From CAYNLK01 sp964398055 (lineage in GTDB: Bacteria; Chloroflexota; Anaerolineae; 4572-78; J111), in NCBI GenBank assembly GCA_964398055.1, contig CAYNLK010000016.1, forward strand, positions 1 through 64,000: 64,000 nucleotides of DNA, written 5' to 3'. The position numbers and the translations under genes are program-made. The notes below the pieces were generated by a model. That model had not been told where the DNA came from and searched no databases. It saw only the letters and a list, made by a program, of their open reading frames with translations. Shown in pieces: positions 8,237 through 16,884 of the stretch. Each line of letters starts with the position of its first letter. The stretch's first letter is position 1.

Positions 8237-9685
8237 ATGAATCTGCAATCCTTCCGCAAACCCTTACCTGAAGTGCTGACGAGATGGCCGAACCTGCTCC
8301 GGCCGTCTCTCCTGATTGGCCTGCTCTTACTGCCTGGTTGTAACTCAACCCTGGCCGGGCGCGCCGAGCCGCCCCTGCCGACGATTGTACCGGTGGAGTC
8401 CGCCCCAACCCAAACGCCCCCCGCAGCGCTTCCACCAACTGCGACCCAGACCTCTCCAACCTCGACTGCCACGTCCTCACCCACGCCGGTAGGCGATACG
8501 CTCGCTGTGTCTGCCACCGGTACCCCCACCTCGACTCCCCTGCCGCCGGCCGATACGCCGGTACCAACCGCTCTTCCCCCTACGGCTCTACCTGCTGAAC
8601 CGCTCGCGTTACCGTTAGCCTCGCTAACCCTGGAGTTACTGCCGCTGGCCGGCGGTTTCGACAAGCCGGTCTTCCTGACCCACGCCGGGGATGGTAGCGG
8701 CCGCTTGTTTGTGGTCGAGCAGCGTGGCCGGATTCTAATCGTCGACAATGGCGTCGTTAACTCTACCCCCTTCCTGGATATGATCTCGCTGGTTGGATCG
8801 GACTCGCTGGAACGGGGACTGTTGAGTGTGGCCTTTCATCCCGCTTACGCCAACAACGGTTTCTTCTTTGTCAACTATACCGACAAGCAGGGCAATACCG
8901 TTATTGCCCGCTACCGGCTCTCCGGCAACCCCGATCAGGCCGATCCCAATAGCGCCAAAATTCTGTTGACCATCGACCAACCTTACCCCAATCACAACGG
9001 CGGCCAATTGGCGTTTGGTCTCGACGGCTATCTCTACGTGGGCATGGGTGATGGCGGCTCGGCTAACGATCCCCAAAATAACGGCCAGTCGCTGAACACG
9101 CTGCTGGGCAAGATTCTGCGCCTCGAGGTCGACCAGGCCGACCCATATGGCGTGCCGGCCAGCAACCCTTTTGTCAACCAGGCCGACGCCCGGCCCGAAA
9201 TCTGGTCCTACGGCTGGCGCAACCCCTGGCGCTTCTCCTTTGATCGGGCCAGCGGCGATATGTACATTGCCGACGTGGGTCAAAATCAATATGAGGAGGT
9301 CAGCGTGGAGTTGGCCGGTACGCCCGGCGGCCAGAATTACGGCTGGCGCTTGCTGGAAGGCGCTCACTGTTTTGACCCGCCCACTTGCGACCCCGCCAGC
9401 CTGGATACCGTATTGCCGGTGGTGGAATATGACCACAGCCAGGGCTGCTCGGTTACGGGCGGCTATGTTTACCGGGGTGAACGTTTCCCGGCCCTAACGG
9501 GTATCTATTTCTATGGCGACTGGTGCTCCGGTCTGATCTGGGGCCTGCGCCGTGAGGCGGATGGTAGCTGGTCGCAGGCCGAGCTGCGGCAAAGCGGTTT
9601 GCAGATCAGCTCCTTTGGCCAGGATGAAGTCGGAGAACTGTACGTGGTCAATCACCGGGGCGACATTTTTCAGATTGGGAATTGA
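8237..9685 (+). CDS. PQQ-dependent glucose/sorbosone dehydrogenase-like lipoprotein, 482 aa
   Basis: Extracytoplasmic oxidoreductase of the GSDH family (six-bladed propeller; known members oxidise aldose sugars with PQQ). Seen: hydrophobic signal 24-34 ending in a lipobox LLPGC with lipidated Cys35; a Pro/Thr/Ser-rich linker at about 36-125; then the propeller. Propeller marks are VFLTHAGDGSGRLFVVEQ, LLSVAFHP, the PNHNGGQLAFG block with candidate catalytic His253, GWRNPWRFSFD (Arg328/Arg332) and ADVGQNQYEEV. Length is normal for the family plus the linker. It is divergent from the GT4 operon across a 122-bp gap; a weak stem-loop with T-run follows. True substrate unknown; many family members of this type are annotated only by homology. 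Confidence 0.88.
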   Translation: MNLQSFRKPLPEVLTRWPNLLRPSLLIGLLLLPGCNSTLAGRAEPPLPTIVPVESAPTQTPPAALPPTATQTSPTSTATSSPTPVGDTLAVSATGTPTSTPLPPADTPVPTALPPTALPAEPLALPLASLTLELLPLAGGFDKPVFLTHAGDGSGRLFVVEQRGRILIVDNGVVNSTPFLDMISLVGSDSLERGLLSVAFHPAYANNGFFFVNYTDKQGNTVIARYRLSGNPDQADPNSAKILLTIDQPYPNHNGGQLAFGLDGYLYVGMGDGGSANDPQNNGQSLNTLLGKILRLEVDQADPYGVPASNPFVNQADARPEIWSYGWRNPWRFSFDRASGDMYIADVGQNQYEEVSVELAGTPGGQNYGWRLLEGAHCFDPPTCDPASLDTVLPVVEYDHSQGCSVTGGYVYRGERFPALTGIYFYGDWCSGLIWGLRREADGSWSQAELRQSGLQISSFGQDEVGELYVVNHRGDIFQIGN

Positions 9686-9735
9686 GCGGCCGGATGGCCA
9701 AATATCTGACCAGTTTCGTCTTTTTGTAGGCCCTG

Positions 9736-9770
9736 CCCCACCTCACCATTGGGGTTTGTATTAATTTTTT
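9736..9770 (+). terminator. Weak rho-independent terminator candidate
   Basis: CCCCA (9736-9740) can pair with TGGGG (9750-9754) across a nine-base loop, and the following bases are T-rich, ending in six T. The stem is only five pairs, so this is tentative. It would end transcription of the dehydrogenase gene before the DHH pair. Confidence 0.35.
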
Positions 9771-9820
9771 CCGGCCCTCTACCCCCTTGACCCAGGACTC
9801 GAGCCGGGGTAAAACCTCTT

Positions 9821-9831
9821 GGAGGGAGGAG
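9821..9831 (+). promoter_or_regulatory. Strong ribosome-binding site fixing a TTG start
   Basis: GGAGGGAGGAG sits six bases before TTG 9838 and decides between this start and the in-frame ATG at 9787 for the first DHH gene. Confidence 0.75.
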
Positions 9832-9837
9832 ACGATA

Positions 9838-10845
9838 TTGTCAAAGGAAAGACTGGAGCTATTGCTCGACACCGTCCGTGGCCTGGACCAATTGATCATT
9901 TTGCCACACAACGATCCAGACCCTGACGCCATTGCCAGCGCCGTGGCCCTGCGCTATCTTTTGGCCGAAGCGGCCGGACTGGCCGGTCAAATATTCTACC
10001 AGGGCATTATTGGCCGGGCTGAAAACAGGGCGCTAGTCCGCTATCTCCACCATCCCCTTCAGCCCTTGGGCGAAACAGCCTTGAACCAGGCCACGCCCAT
10101 TGCCCTCATCGACACGCAGCCCGGCGTCGGTAATAATCCCTGGACACCCGACGCCAGGACGTTGATTATCATCGACCACCACCCCTGGCGCAAAAGTTCG
10201 GCCAAAGCGGAATTTGCCGACGTGCGGGCCGAAGTTGGCGCCACCTCGACCATGCTGTTAGGTTACCTGCAAGCGGCCCGGCTGGAGTTACCCCCCTGGC
10301 TGGCCACGGCCCTCTTCTACGGTATCAAAACCGATACCGCCGGCCTGAGCCGGAACGTGAGCAGCGTGGATGTGGCGGCCTATTTTTTCCTCCAGCCTCG
10401 CCTCGACGTTGACGCCCTGGCCGAGATCGAGCGGGCCCAGGTGCCGGCGGCTTATTTCAAGAGCTTTGCCACCACTCTGGAAACGACCCGGGTTTATGAC
10501 AATGTGGCTCTCGCTTACGTAGGCGCGATGGATTACCCCGACCTGACCGCCGAGGTGGCCGATTTGCTGCTGCGCCTGGAAGAAATCGAATGGGTCATCT
10601 GCTTTGGGGTCTACCAGAACAACCTTCTCCTGGCTATTCGCGCCGCCGAACTGTCCCAAGATGCCGGCCTGCTGGCCCAGGCCATTGTTGAGCAGGATGG
10701 CGTAGCTGGCGGCCACAGCAGCATGGCCGGCGGTCAAATTCCACTAAAAGGGCGAGACCCAGATGAACTGGTTGAGCAACTCATCCAGCGCGCCCTCCAG
10801 CAGTTGCTGGTGAGGCCGGAGGCAACCGGCCGGACACTCATTTAG
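9838..10845 (+). CDS. DHH/DHHA1-family phosphoesterase (NrnA-like), 335 aa
   Basis: Cytoplasmic Mn-dependent phosphoesterase of the DHH family; relatives degrade short oligonucleotides, pAp or cyclic dinucleotides. Seen, numbering from TTG at 9838: motif I HNDPDPDAIAS (24-34), motif II IDTQPG (91-96), the DHH triad at 113-115 and LFYGIKTDTAGL, then a C-terminal DHHA1-type substrate-binding loop GGHSSMAGG. I take TTG at 9838 as the start: a strong GGAGGGAGGAG lies six bases before it, and the resulting N-terminus (MSKERLELLL) lines up with the downstream paralogue (MSVEKLQLLL); an in-frame ATG at 9787 would place that ribosome site inside the gene. Followed after 16 bp by its paralogue. Confidence 0.9.
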   Translation: MSKERLELLLDTVRGLDQLIILPHNDPDPDAIASAVALRYLLAEAAGLAGQIFYQGIIGRAENRALVRYLHHPLQPLGETALNQATPIALIDTQPGVGNNPWTPDARTLIIIDHHPWRKSSAKAEFADVRAEVGATSTMLLGYLQAARLELPPWLATALFYGIKTDTAGLSRNVSSVDVAAYFFLQPRLDVDALAEIERAQVPAAYFKSFATTLETTRVYDNVALAYVGAMDYPDLTAEVADLLLRLEEIEWVICFGVYQNNLLLAIRAAELSQDAGLLAQAIVEQDGVAGGHSSMAGGQIPLKGRDPDELVEQLIQRALQQLLVRPEATGRTLI

Positions 10846-10861
10846 TCAAGGAGATCCGCCT

Positions 10862-11875
10862 ATGTCAGTAGAGAAACTGCAATTGCTGCTCAACGCGGTC
10901 AAGAGCTGCGTCCAGTTCTTCATTTTGACCCACACCAACCCCGACCCGGATGCCATCGCCAGTGCAGTGGCCCTGCGCTATCTGTTAACCGAGCAGCTCG
11001 GGCTGGAAAGCCAGATTATCTACACCGGCCTGATCGGCCGGGCCGAAAACAAAGCCCTGGTGCGTTACCTGGTTCATCCCCTCCGCCCCCTAACAGCCGC
11101 AGACCTGGCCGCCGGCGCGTCGCTGGGACTGGTTGATACCCAACCCGGCGCCGGTAATACTGTACCGCTGCCCCCCTCGGCCAGGGTGGTGGCTGTGATC
11201 GATCACCATACCGGCATAGCTAACCCCACCGACCCTGCCAGCTTTAGCGACATCCGGCCGGAACTTGGCGCCACCTCCACCATCCTGACCGAGTATCTCC
11301 AGGCCGCCGACCTGGAGCCACCCCCGCCCCTGGCCACTGCCCTTTTTTACGGCATCAAAACCAACACCATGGGCCTGGGCCGCAATACCGGCCTGGCCGA
11401 TGCCGCGGCCTATCACTATCTCCAACCTCATATCGACGTTAAGGGACTGGCCAACATCGAGCAGGCCCGGGTTCCGGCCCAATATTTTAGAAGCTTTGAT
11501 GTGGCCTTGCGGGCGGCGCGGGTCTACGATGGGGTGCTGATTTCATATATGGGCGCCATCAACTACCCCGACCTGCCCGCCGAAATGGCCGACCTGCTGT
11601 TGCGGCTGGAAGAAGCCGAATGGGTCATCTGCATGGGCTTGTACGAGCAGACATTGATGATATCGATCCGGCTGCATCGCGGCGAGCGGGGGGCTGGCCG
11701 GCTGGCCCAGGCTATTGTTGGCATGGACGGCAGCGCCGGCGGCCACGGCGCCATCGCCGGGGGGCAGATTCCGTTGGCCGGTCAGGCCCCGGAACAGTTA
11801 GTGGCCCAGCTCATCCGGCGTATTCTGGAACATCTCAAAAATTCCCCGGACTTGCCGGGCCGGCCCTTGTTTTAG
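10862..11875 (+). CDS. DHH/DHHA1-family phosphoesterase, second copy, 337 aa
   Basis: Tandem paralogue of the gene just upstream, similar along its full length. Seen: HTNPDPDAIAS (24-34) for metal binding, VDTQPG (91-96), DHH at 114-116, ELGATSTILTEYLQ, LFYGIKTNTMGL and the C-terminal GGHGAIAGG loop. An AAGGAGAT ribosome site at 10848-10855 lies six bases before the ATG. The 16-bp spacing to the first copy suggests one transcript. All catalytic motifs are intact in both copies, so neither looks like a decaying duplicate; they could form a heterodimer or have separate substrates. Alternative: a cyclic-dinucleotide phosphodiesterase; sequence alone does not decide. Confidence 0.89.
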   Translation: MSVEKLQLLLNAVKSCVQFFILTHTNPDPDAIASAVALRYLLTEQLGLESQIIYTGLIGRAENKALVRYLVHPLRPLTAADLAAGASLGLVDTQPGAGNTVPLPPSARVVAVIDHHTGIANPTDPASFSDIRPELGATSTILTEYLQAADLEPPPPLATALFYGIKTNTMGLGRNTGLADAAAYHYLQPHIDVKGLANIEQARVPAQYFRSFDVALRAARVYDGVLISYMGAINYPDLPAEMADLLLRLEEAEWVICMGLYEQTLMISIRLHRGERGAGRLAQAIVGMDGSAGGHGAIAGGQIPLAGQAPEQLVAQLIRRILEHLKNSPDLPGRPLF

Positions 11876-12026
11876 TCAACCGCCGCCGTACAGACAGAAT
11901 TTTTCACCCACCTTTGTCTAACACCTCAATCTCAATTTTGCCTATTTGCCCAACGGTTCTATTATAATTCGCCTGGTAACCAACCATCGGCTGGGTTGGT
12001 GGTCAGCGGGATAGTGAGCAGTAAGA

Positions 12027-14378
12027 TTGAAGATTATGCATGTCAGCAACCGGGCTTCCCTAAATTCTCTGAGTAGGTTAGATTTGGCGGCGCTGTTGGC
12101 CTGCCTCGGCCTGGCCCTGGCCCTGCGACTACCCGGCCTGACTGTCTTTCTCACCGCCGACGAAGCCCGCTCCTGGTTTGGTCGGGCTATCATCTTTCTG
12201 GACTCGCTGCTGGCCGGCGAGTGGGCCAACACCGGGCCGGGCGGCGCCGTCGCTTACATTGAAAATGTTTCACTCAGCCCCGCGCCTGGCGTTACCACCA
12301 TGTGGAGTGGGGCGCTGGGGATCATCCTGGAATACCTGCGTCAAGGGCGGCCAGTCCCCCTGGCTCAATTCCTCTTCAATATTCCCTTTGACCCCCTCGA
12401 TCCGGCGATGCTCCTGACTCTGCGGCTACCCGGAGTTTTGGTTGCCGTGGCGGCCGTCGGCCTGACCTACTGGTGGAGCCGGCCGCTGCTGGGTCGTTGG
12501 GGGGCGCTGCTAGCCGCGGCGCTGATCGCCCTCGACCCGTTTTACCTGGCCTTGTCACGGGTGCTCGGCCACGACGCCCTGGTGACCACCTTCATGTGGC
12601 TGTCGTTGCTGGCCTTTCTGCGAGCAATAACGGCAAAGGAAACGCTTTATGTAAAAACTGAAGGCAAAAGTCAATCCTCAAATCCTGCTAAATCCCTCAG
12701 CCCCCAGCCTTCAGCCTTCATCCTTCTCTCCGGCGCCTGCGCCGGCCTGGCCTTCCTGTCCAAATACCCGGCCCTGTTCATCGGCGCGTTCATCGCCCTG
12801 GCGATGCTCATGAGCTACGTTTTGCAAGAGCCAAATAGCCACTCTTCATCAACCGCTTCACGCTTCACGCTTCACGCTTCACGCTTCACCTTCGCCCTCA
12901 AACACTGGCTGGGCGATATGGCGCTTTGGACTGCCGCGGCCGCGGTCGTCTTTGTCATCTTTTGGCCGGCGATGTGGGTCGACCCCGTGGGCACGGTCAC
13001 GACTATTGTCAATGATGCACTGCGCGCCTCCGGTGGTTCTCACCAAAAAGGCAGCTTTTTCCTGGGCCAACCCGTCCCTGACCCCGGCGCGCTGTTCTAT
13101 CCCCTCGTCATCCTATTCCGCACCACGCCGGTGACCTTTTTTGGTTTTTTGGTGGCACTCTGGCTGCTACTCCGTCAAATGATGCAGAAATCTACCAACT
13201 CTGAACCGGCCCCAGACAAAAACATTCACGCCTCACGCTCTCCGCTCTACGCCACTGCCCTCATCCTCCTGGCTTACGTTGTACTCTACACGCTCCTGGT
13301 TACTTACGGCGGCAAAAAACAGGATCGCTACATTCTGCCTGCCTTTCCGGCCATCACTATGCTGGCCGTTATTGGTTACCAACACCTTTCACGCCTTACG
13401 CTCCGCGCTTCTCGCTCCACGCTCTCCGCTCCACGCTCCACGCTCTCCGCTCCACGCTCCACGCCCTCCGCTCCACGCTCCACGCCTCGCGCCTCCCGCT
13501 TTACCCAGATTTTGCCGCTCCTCCTCCTGCTATTCCAACTCGCCATCGTCTGGCCTTACTTCCCCTACTACTTCACTTACTATAACCCGCTGGCCGGGGG
13601 TGGCCCAACTGCGGCCAGACTCATCCAGGTGGGTTGGGGTGAAGGGCTAAACGAGGCCGCCGCTTACCTCAACACCCTGCCGGATATCGAGTCGACCAAA
13701 GCCACCTCCTGGTACAGCACCACCTTTGAGCCATACTTTCGAGGGCAGGCCATCTATAAAATCGAGGATGAGAAAATCTCCCGCAGCGCCAAACCGGGCC
13801 TGGCCGCCGACTACGTTGTTTTTTACCTCAACCAGGTCCAGCGCCAACTACCCTCGGAGGGCGCGCTGCAATATTTTCAGGCCGGCTCCCCCGTCTACAC
13901 CGTCACCCTGAACGGGATCGACTATGCCTGGATTTATCAATCAACCGGCATGGATCATGTTATCCCCGGCGAGGCTCGGCTGGTGGGCCAGGCCGAACTC
14001 CTGGGCTACAATCTGACGAACGAGCAAGGCCAGCCGGTTACCGCAGCTTACCCGGAGAGTGTGGTTTACCTGTCGCTCTTCTGGGAGTGGCAGGGTAAGG
14101 CTGAAGCCGAGCCGATCCGCATCAGCTTGGTGGACAGCACCGGCCAAACGCGCGGCTACGGCAACCCGATTGAAACGGTCGCCCCCTTCCCTTACAACGA
14201 GTGGCAGGAGGGTATGGTGGTGCGGGACGAGTTCGCCCTGGTCATCTTCCCCGACACCCCGCCGGGCAACTACCAACTGGTCGCCTGGATCGACCGCCCG
14301 GCCACCGGCGAGACCGTCGGCGTTTTCCCGCTCAGCGAGGCGGAGAGCATCCGGGTAATTCCCCGTCAAGCTCAATAA
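12027..14378 (+). CDS. GT-C (GT39/PMT-like) membrane glycosyltransferase with long peptide-repeat loop, 783 aa
   Basis: Same subgroup as the gene at 2318-4489. Seen: membrane segment 20-36, acidic pair D45-E46 (FLTADEARSW), about eleven more membrane segments, FWPAMWVDPVG, GGKKQDRYILP, then VGWGEGLNEAAAYLN and one beta-sandwich (645-783; ELLGYNL, LSLFWEW, PPGNYQL). The start used is TTG 12027; ATG 12036 three codons later is an alternative, and no clear ribosome site is visible for either. Heptamer arrays are translated at four places, all in loops between membrane segments: 12705-12725, 12854-12888, about 13228-13252, and 13392-13503. The last is the longest in the window and encodes a Ser/Arg/Pro-rich, positively charged stretch of some 37 residues. 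Converges with the next gene, 13 bp apart. Confidence 0.86.
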   Translation: MKIMHVSNRASLNSLSRLDLAALLACLGLALALRLPGLTVFLTADEARSWFGRAIIFLDSLLAGEWANTGPGGAVAYIENVSLSPAPGVTTMWSGALGIILEYLRQGRPVPLAQFLFNIPFDPLDPAMLLTLRLPGVLVAVAAVGLTYWWSRPLLGRWGALLAAALIALDPFYLALSRVLGHDALVTTFMWLSLLAFLRAITAKETLYVKTEGKSQSSNPAKSLSPQPSAFILLSGACAGLAFLSKYPALFIGAFIALAMLMSYVLQEPNSHSSSTASRFTLHASRFTFALKHWLGDMALWTAAAAVVFVIFWPAMWVDPVGTVTTIVNDALRASGGSHQKGSFFLGQPVPDPGALFYPLVILFRTTPVTFFGFLVALWLLLRQMMQKSTNSEPAPDKNIHASRSPLYATALILLAYVVLYTLLVTYGGKKQDRYILPAFPAITMLAVIGYQHLSRLTLRASRSTLSAPRSTLSAPRSTPSAPRSTPRASRFTQILPLLLLLFQLAIVWPYFPYYFTYYNPLAGGGPTAARLIQVGWGEGLNEAAAYLNTLPDIESTKATSWYSTTFEPYFRGQAIYKIEDEKISRSAKPGLAADYVVFYLNQVQRQLPSEGALQYFQAGSPVYTVTLNGIDYAWIYQSTGMDHVIPGEARLVGQAELLGYNLTNEQGQPVTAAYPESVVYLSLFWEWQGKAEAEPIRISLVDSTGQTRGYGNPIETVAPFPYNEWQEGMVVRDEFALVIFPDTPPGNYQLVAWIDRPATGETVGVFPLSEAESIRVIPRQAQ
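12705..12725. repeat. Heptamer array, cagcctt x3
   Basis: Units cagcctt, cagcctt, catcctt in the 12027-14378 gene, giving Gln-Pro-Ser-Ala-Phe-Ile-Leu just before a membrane segment. Confidence 0.68.
12854..12888. repeat. Heptamer array, cgcttca x5
   Basis: Five perfect units inside the 12027-14378 gene, translated as FTLHASR-type peptide in a loop before a membrane segment. Confidence 0.9.
13392..13503. repeat. Long heptamer array, cgctcca-type, 16 units
   Basis: Sixteen consecutive 7-bp units, most of them cgctcca, with a 21-bp higher-order pattern (cgctcca plus cgctctc plus cgctcca) that gives the 7-residue peptide STLSAPR repeated. All in frame inside the 12027-14378 gene. Confidence 0.92.
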
Positions 14379-14391
14379 CAAACAGACCAAC

Positions 14392-16758
14392 TCAACGAGT
14401 CACTCGTAGCCCGGTTATTTCTGAAGGTAGGGAAAAGAGCAGTTCGCCGGCATCAACCACCGGAATGTAAAATCCTAATTGTAACTGATAGCGCCCCAGA
14501 GGGAAATCGGGCGGGAGGCTGATTGTCGCTGCCTCGATCTGCAATTGGCCGAGAATCAAACGGCTGTCTGGCTGCGGAGTCGTGATCGCCTCGAGAGCAG
14601 TCTGGCCGGCCTCATCGATCAGACGGACAAAAAATAGATCTTCCGGCGCTTTGCCGCGATAAAGCCAGTACAACTCAAACCGGAAAGTTTGGCCGGCGCG
14701 GAGTTGAGGCGACTGTCCTGCTTTCAACCCAGGCCAGTCCCAGCCCAAGAGCGAAGCAATACCGTTAAAGGTATACTCGGCGGGGTTAACTACCACCGCC
14801 AACTGCGGTTCGGGTGGGATGGCCGTGAACTGCACCTCAGGGGATAGGCTGAACGCGGTCAACTGCACACTCTGGCCAAATTGATGATGGGCGGTTATCC
14901 GGCCGCGTTCCTTGAGCCACAACTCCATCGCATAGGCCAGAAGGCGATTATTAAGCTCATCGGTCACCAACCAGATGTGGCCATCTTGAGCCTGCTGGAG
15001 CAGGCGCGGCACCGTTTCCAGGATTTCCGGCTGATTGTCTTTAGCCACCACATAACGTTGCGCCCACGATTTATCCAGATTGAGCAGGTAAAACTCAAAG
15101 CGCCGGTTGGTGAAGATGACGGCGTCGTTTGGCCCAACCAGGCCCGGAAGCTGTCTCACCAAAGTGCGATAATCGGGCCAGAGTTTAGCCGCCTCATCAG
15201 GCCGGGCGATAGAGCGGGGGTCCTCATAACTACGAACCAGGATGATAGCCACACACCCCAGTGCAACCAGCCAGCCACCGATTGGCCACCACCTGCTTAA
15301 CCGACCCTGCCGGTAGGCGGCAATGAGACCGGCCAGTCCCGTCGTTGCGATGAGCAGCGCCGCCAGCAGCGCCGCCAGGTCAAAGTGATGTAGTCCGGCC
15401 CATTGCCAATGCCAGATCAGCGGCAGGGTGCGCAGGTTAAACAACCGCAGATGGCCCCAAATCGGCCACTGGTCAGGGTCGTTCCAGCGCAACTCGCCCC
15501 AATAAGAAAAGTTGGGCGGCGGTATCCAATAATCGGCCGCGTCGAGAAAGACATAGTCCCGAGTCGAAATTCCGATGATCTGGATGAAGAGACTGGCTAA
15601 AGAAAAGACAACCAGGACGACTCGCGCCCGCCAGCGTCCCGGCTGCCAGGCTCGCTCCACAAAGGGCAGCAGCAACAGCATTAACAGGCCATTCAGCGGC
15701 GCTAAATAGCGGGGCCCCCAGCTTCGACCGCCGCCCCAATCATAAAATGCACCATACACCACCACATAACTGATGAGCACGGCCATAATAAGTAGCAGTT
15801 CTCGCCGGTGCCGGCGCCAGGCCGGTTTGACGGTGAAGGGAATCAGAATGAAAATGGGGATGTAAAGAAAAATGCTCTTATAAGGGCTTATCAAATAACC
15901 AATGAAACCAATCCAGATGGGGGTTCTAAAAATAACCTCGTAAGGCTGGCGATAGCCGCTATCCAGGGGGTGGCCAAAGCGCCCGGCGTTATAAAGGAAC
16001 ACAATGACAAGAGCAGCAGCCACCGGCAGACCGGCCGCCAGCAAGGGTTGCCACTTTACGCCGCGCCAGAACTTCTTAGAGAAAACAGCATCGTCAGGAG
16101 CGGCCACATACCATAGAAAAAAGGGCGCGACAACCGCATTGACCAGTTTTAGCAGTACTGTCAGCCCCAAGCCAAGCCCCATCAGCGCGGCCTGGCCAAT
16201 TCGGCGCTCCTGCCGGTAAGCCACGGCAAAATAAAAGGTCACGGCGAAACTGAACAAAACAAGGGGATCAGCCACTAAGTCACGTGTGCGGAGCCAGGTC
16301 ATAGTGGCCAAGCCGGCCAACAGGCTGACCGTCAAACCCACTTTTGGGGAATACCCCAGTCGCCGGGCGCTAAGGTAAAGAAAATTTGCGCTGATGGCGC
16401 TGCACAACGGCATCAAAATCATAGTTGTTTGGGTCAGACCCAGCTTGGGAATCAACAAGGCCAGTGTCAGGACAGGAATGATGAAAAGAGTCGGGCCAAT
16501 GGGGAAAACCGTGTGCGGAGCGCCGTCAAGGCCAATTTTGGCGCTTTCCCAATTTTCTAACTGCCGGGTATCAAACCGGCCGTGTTTGACAATATTCTCG
16601 GCCACGGCCAACATCGACAAACCGTCGGTGCTGTGTAGCGTGCCATCGAAGGTAACCATGTAAACGCCAAACAGCAGCAGAGCCAGAAACGCCCCCACTA
16701 TCAGGTCGTTAGCAGAGAGCGGACCTTTTTTGGGATGATCAGCAGCTATTGATCTCAA
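14392..16758 (-). CDS. GT-C-like polytopic membrane protein, 788 aa
   Basis: Divergent member of the set. Seen: membrane segment 19-36, a first exoplasmic loop with LHSTDGLSML (D45, followed by Gly rather than Glu), then about eleven membrane segments; SWGPRYLAPL in mid-protein takes the place that KKQDRY has in the PMT-like subgroup. A soluble region with NDAVIFTNRRFEFYL follows, then one beta-sandwich (660-788; LLGWDW, FELYW, LGRYQLQLG). It stands alone on the minus strand, convergent with 12027-14378 and divergent from 16885-18882 across 126 bp. Start codon is TTG at 16758. No heptamer insertion seen in it. Glycosyltransferase activity is inferred from fold type and company only. Confidence 0.72.
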   Translation of the reverse strand: MRSIAADHPKKGPLSANDLIVGAFLALLLFGVYMVTFDGTLHSTDGLSMLAVAENIVKHGRFDTRQLENWESAKIGLDGAPHTVFPIGPTLFIIPVLTLALLIPKLGLTQTTMILMPLCSAISANFLYLSARRLGYSPKVGLTVSLLAGLATMTWLRTRDLVADPLVLFSFAVTFYFAVAYRQERRIGQAALMGLGLGLTVLLKLVNAVVAPFFLWYVAAPDDAVFSKKFWRGVKWQPLLAAGLPVAAALVIVFLYNAGRFGHPLDSGYRQPYEVIFRTPIWIGFIGYLISPYKSIFLYIPIFILIPFTVKPAWRRHRRELLLIMAVLISYVVVYGAFYDWGGGRSWGPRYLAPLNGLLMLLLLPFVERAWQPGRWRARVVLVVFSLASLFIQIIGISTRDYVFLDAADYWIPPPNFSYWGELRWNDPDQWPIWGHLRLFNLRTLPLIWHWQWAGLHHFDLAALLAALLIATTGLAGLIAAYRQGRLSRWWPIGGWLVALGCVAIILVRSYEDPRSIARPDEAAKLWPDYRTLVRQLPGLVGPNDAVIFTNRRFEFYLLNLDKSWAQRYVVAKDNQPEILETVPRLLQQAQDGHIWLVTDELNNRLLAYAMELWLKERGRITAHHQFGQSVQLTAFSLSPEVQFTAIPPEPQLAVVVNPAEYTFNGIASLLGWDWPGLKAGQSPQLRAGQTFRFELYWLYRGKAPEDLFFVRLIDEAGQTALEAITTPQPDSRLILGQLQIEAATISLPPDFPLGRYQLQLGFYIPVVDAGELLFSLPSEITGLRVTR

Positions 16759-16884
16759 ACGATATCACCAACCTGGCAAATCAAAGCGGAGGTTTTGCCA
16801 AACCAGGGCTATCCTACTATAAATCAAAGGGGAAAGCAATTAAAAAATGGTTTTGATATTCCGGCAATACTCAAATTACTTTAA

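Noticed and set aside
8735..9436. 233-codon minus-strand frame opposite the GSDH propeller
   Set aside because: Antisense to conserved GSDH motifs; no start context or domain.
11876..12026. Promoter with TATAAT at 11963-11968
   Set aside because: The -10 is exact, but the best -35 candidates are 12 or 19 bases away; too weak to annotate.
13392..13503. CRISPR-like array
   Set aside because: Units are 7 bp in direct contact with no spacers, and translated in frame.
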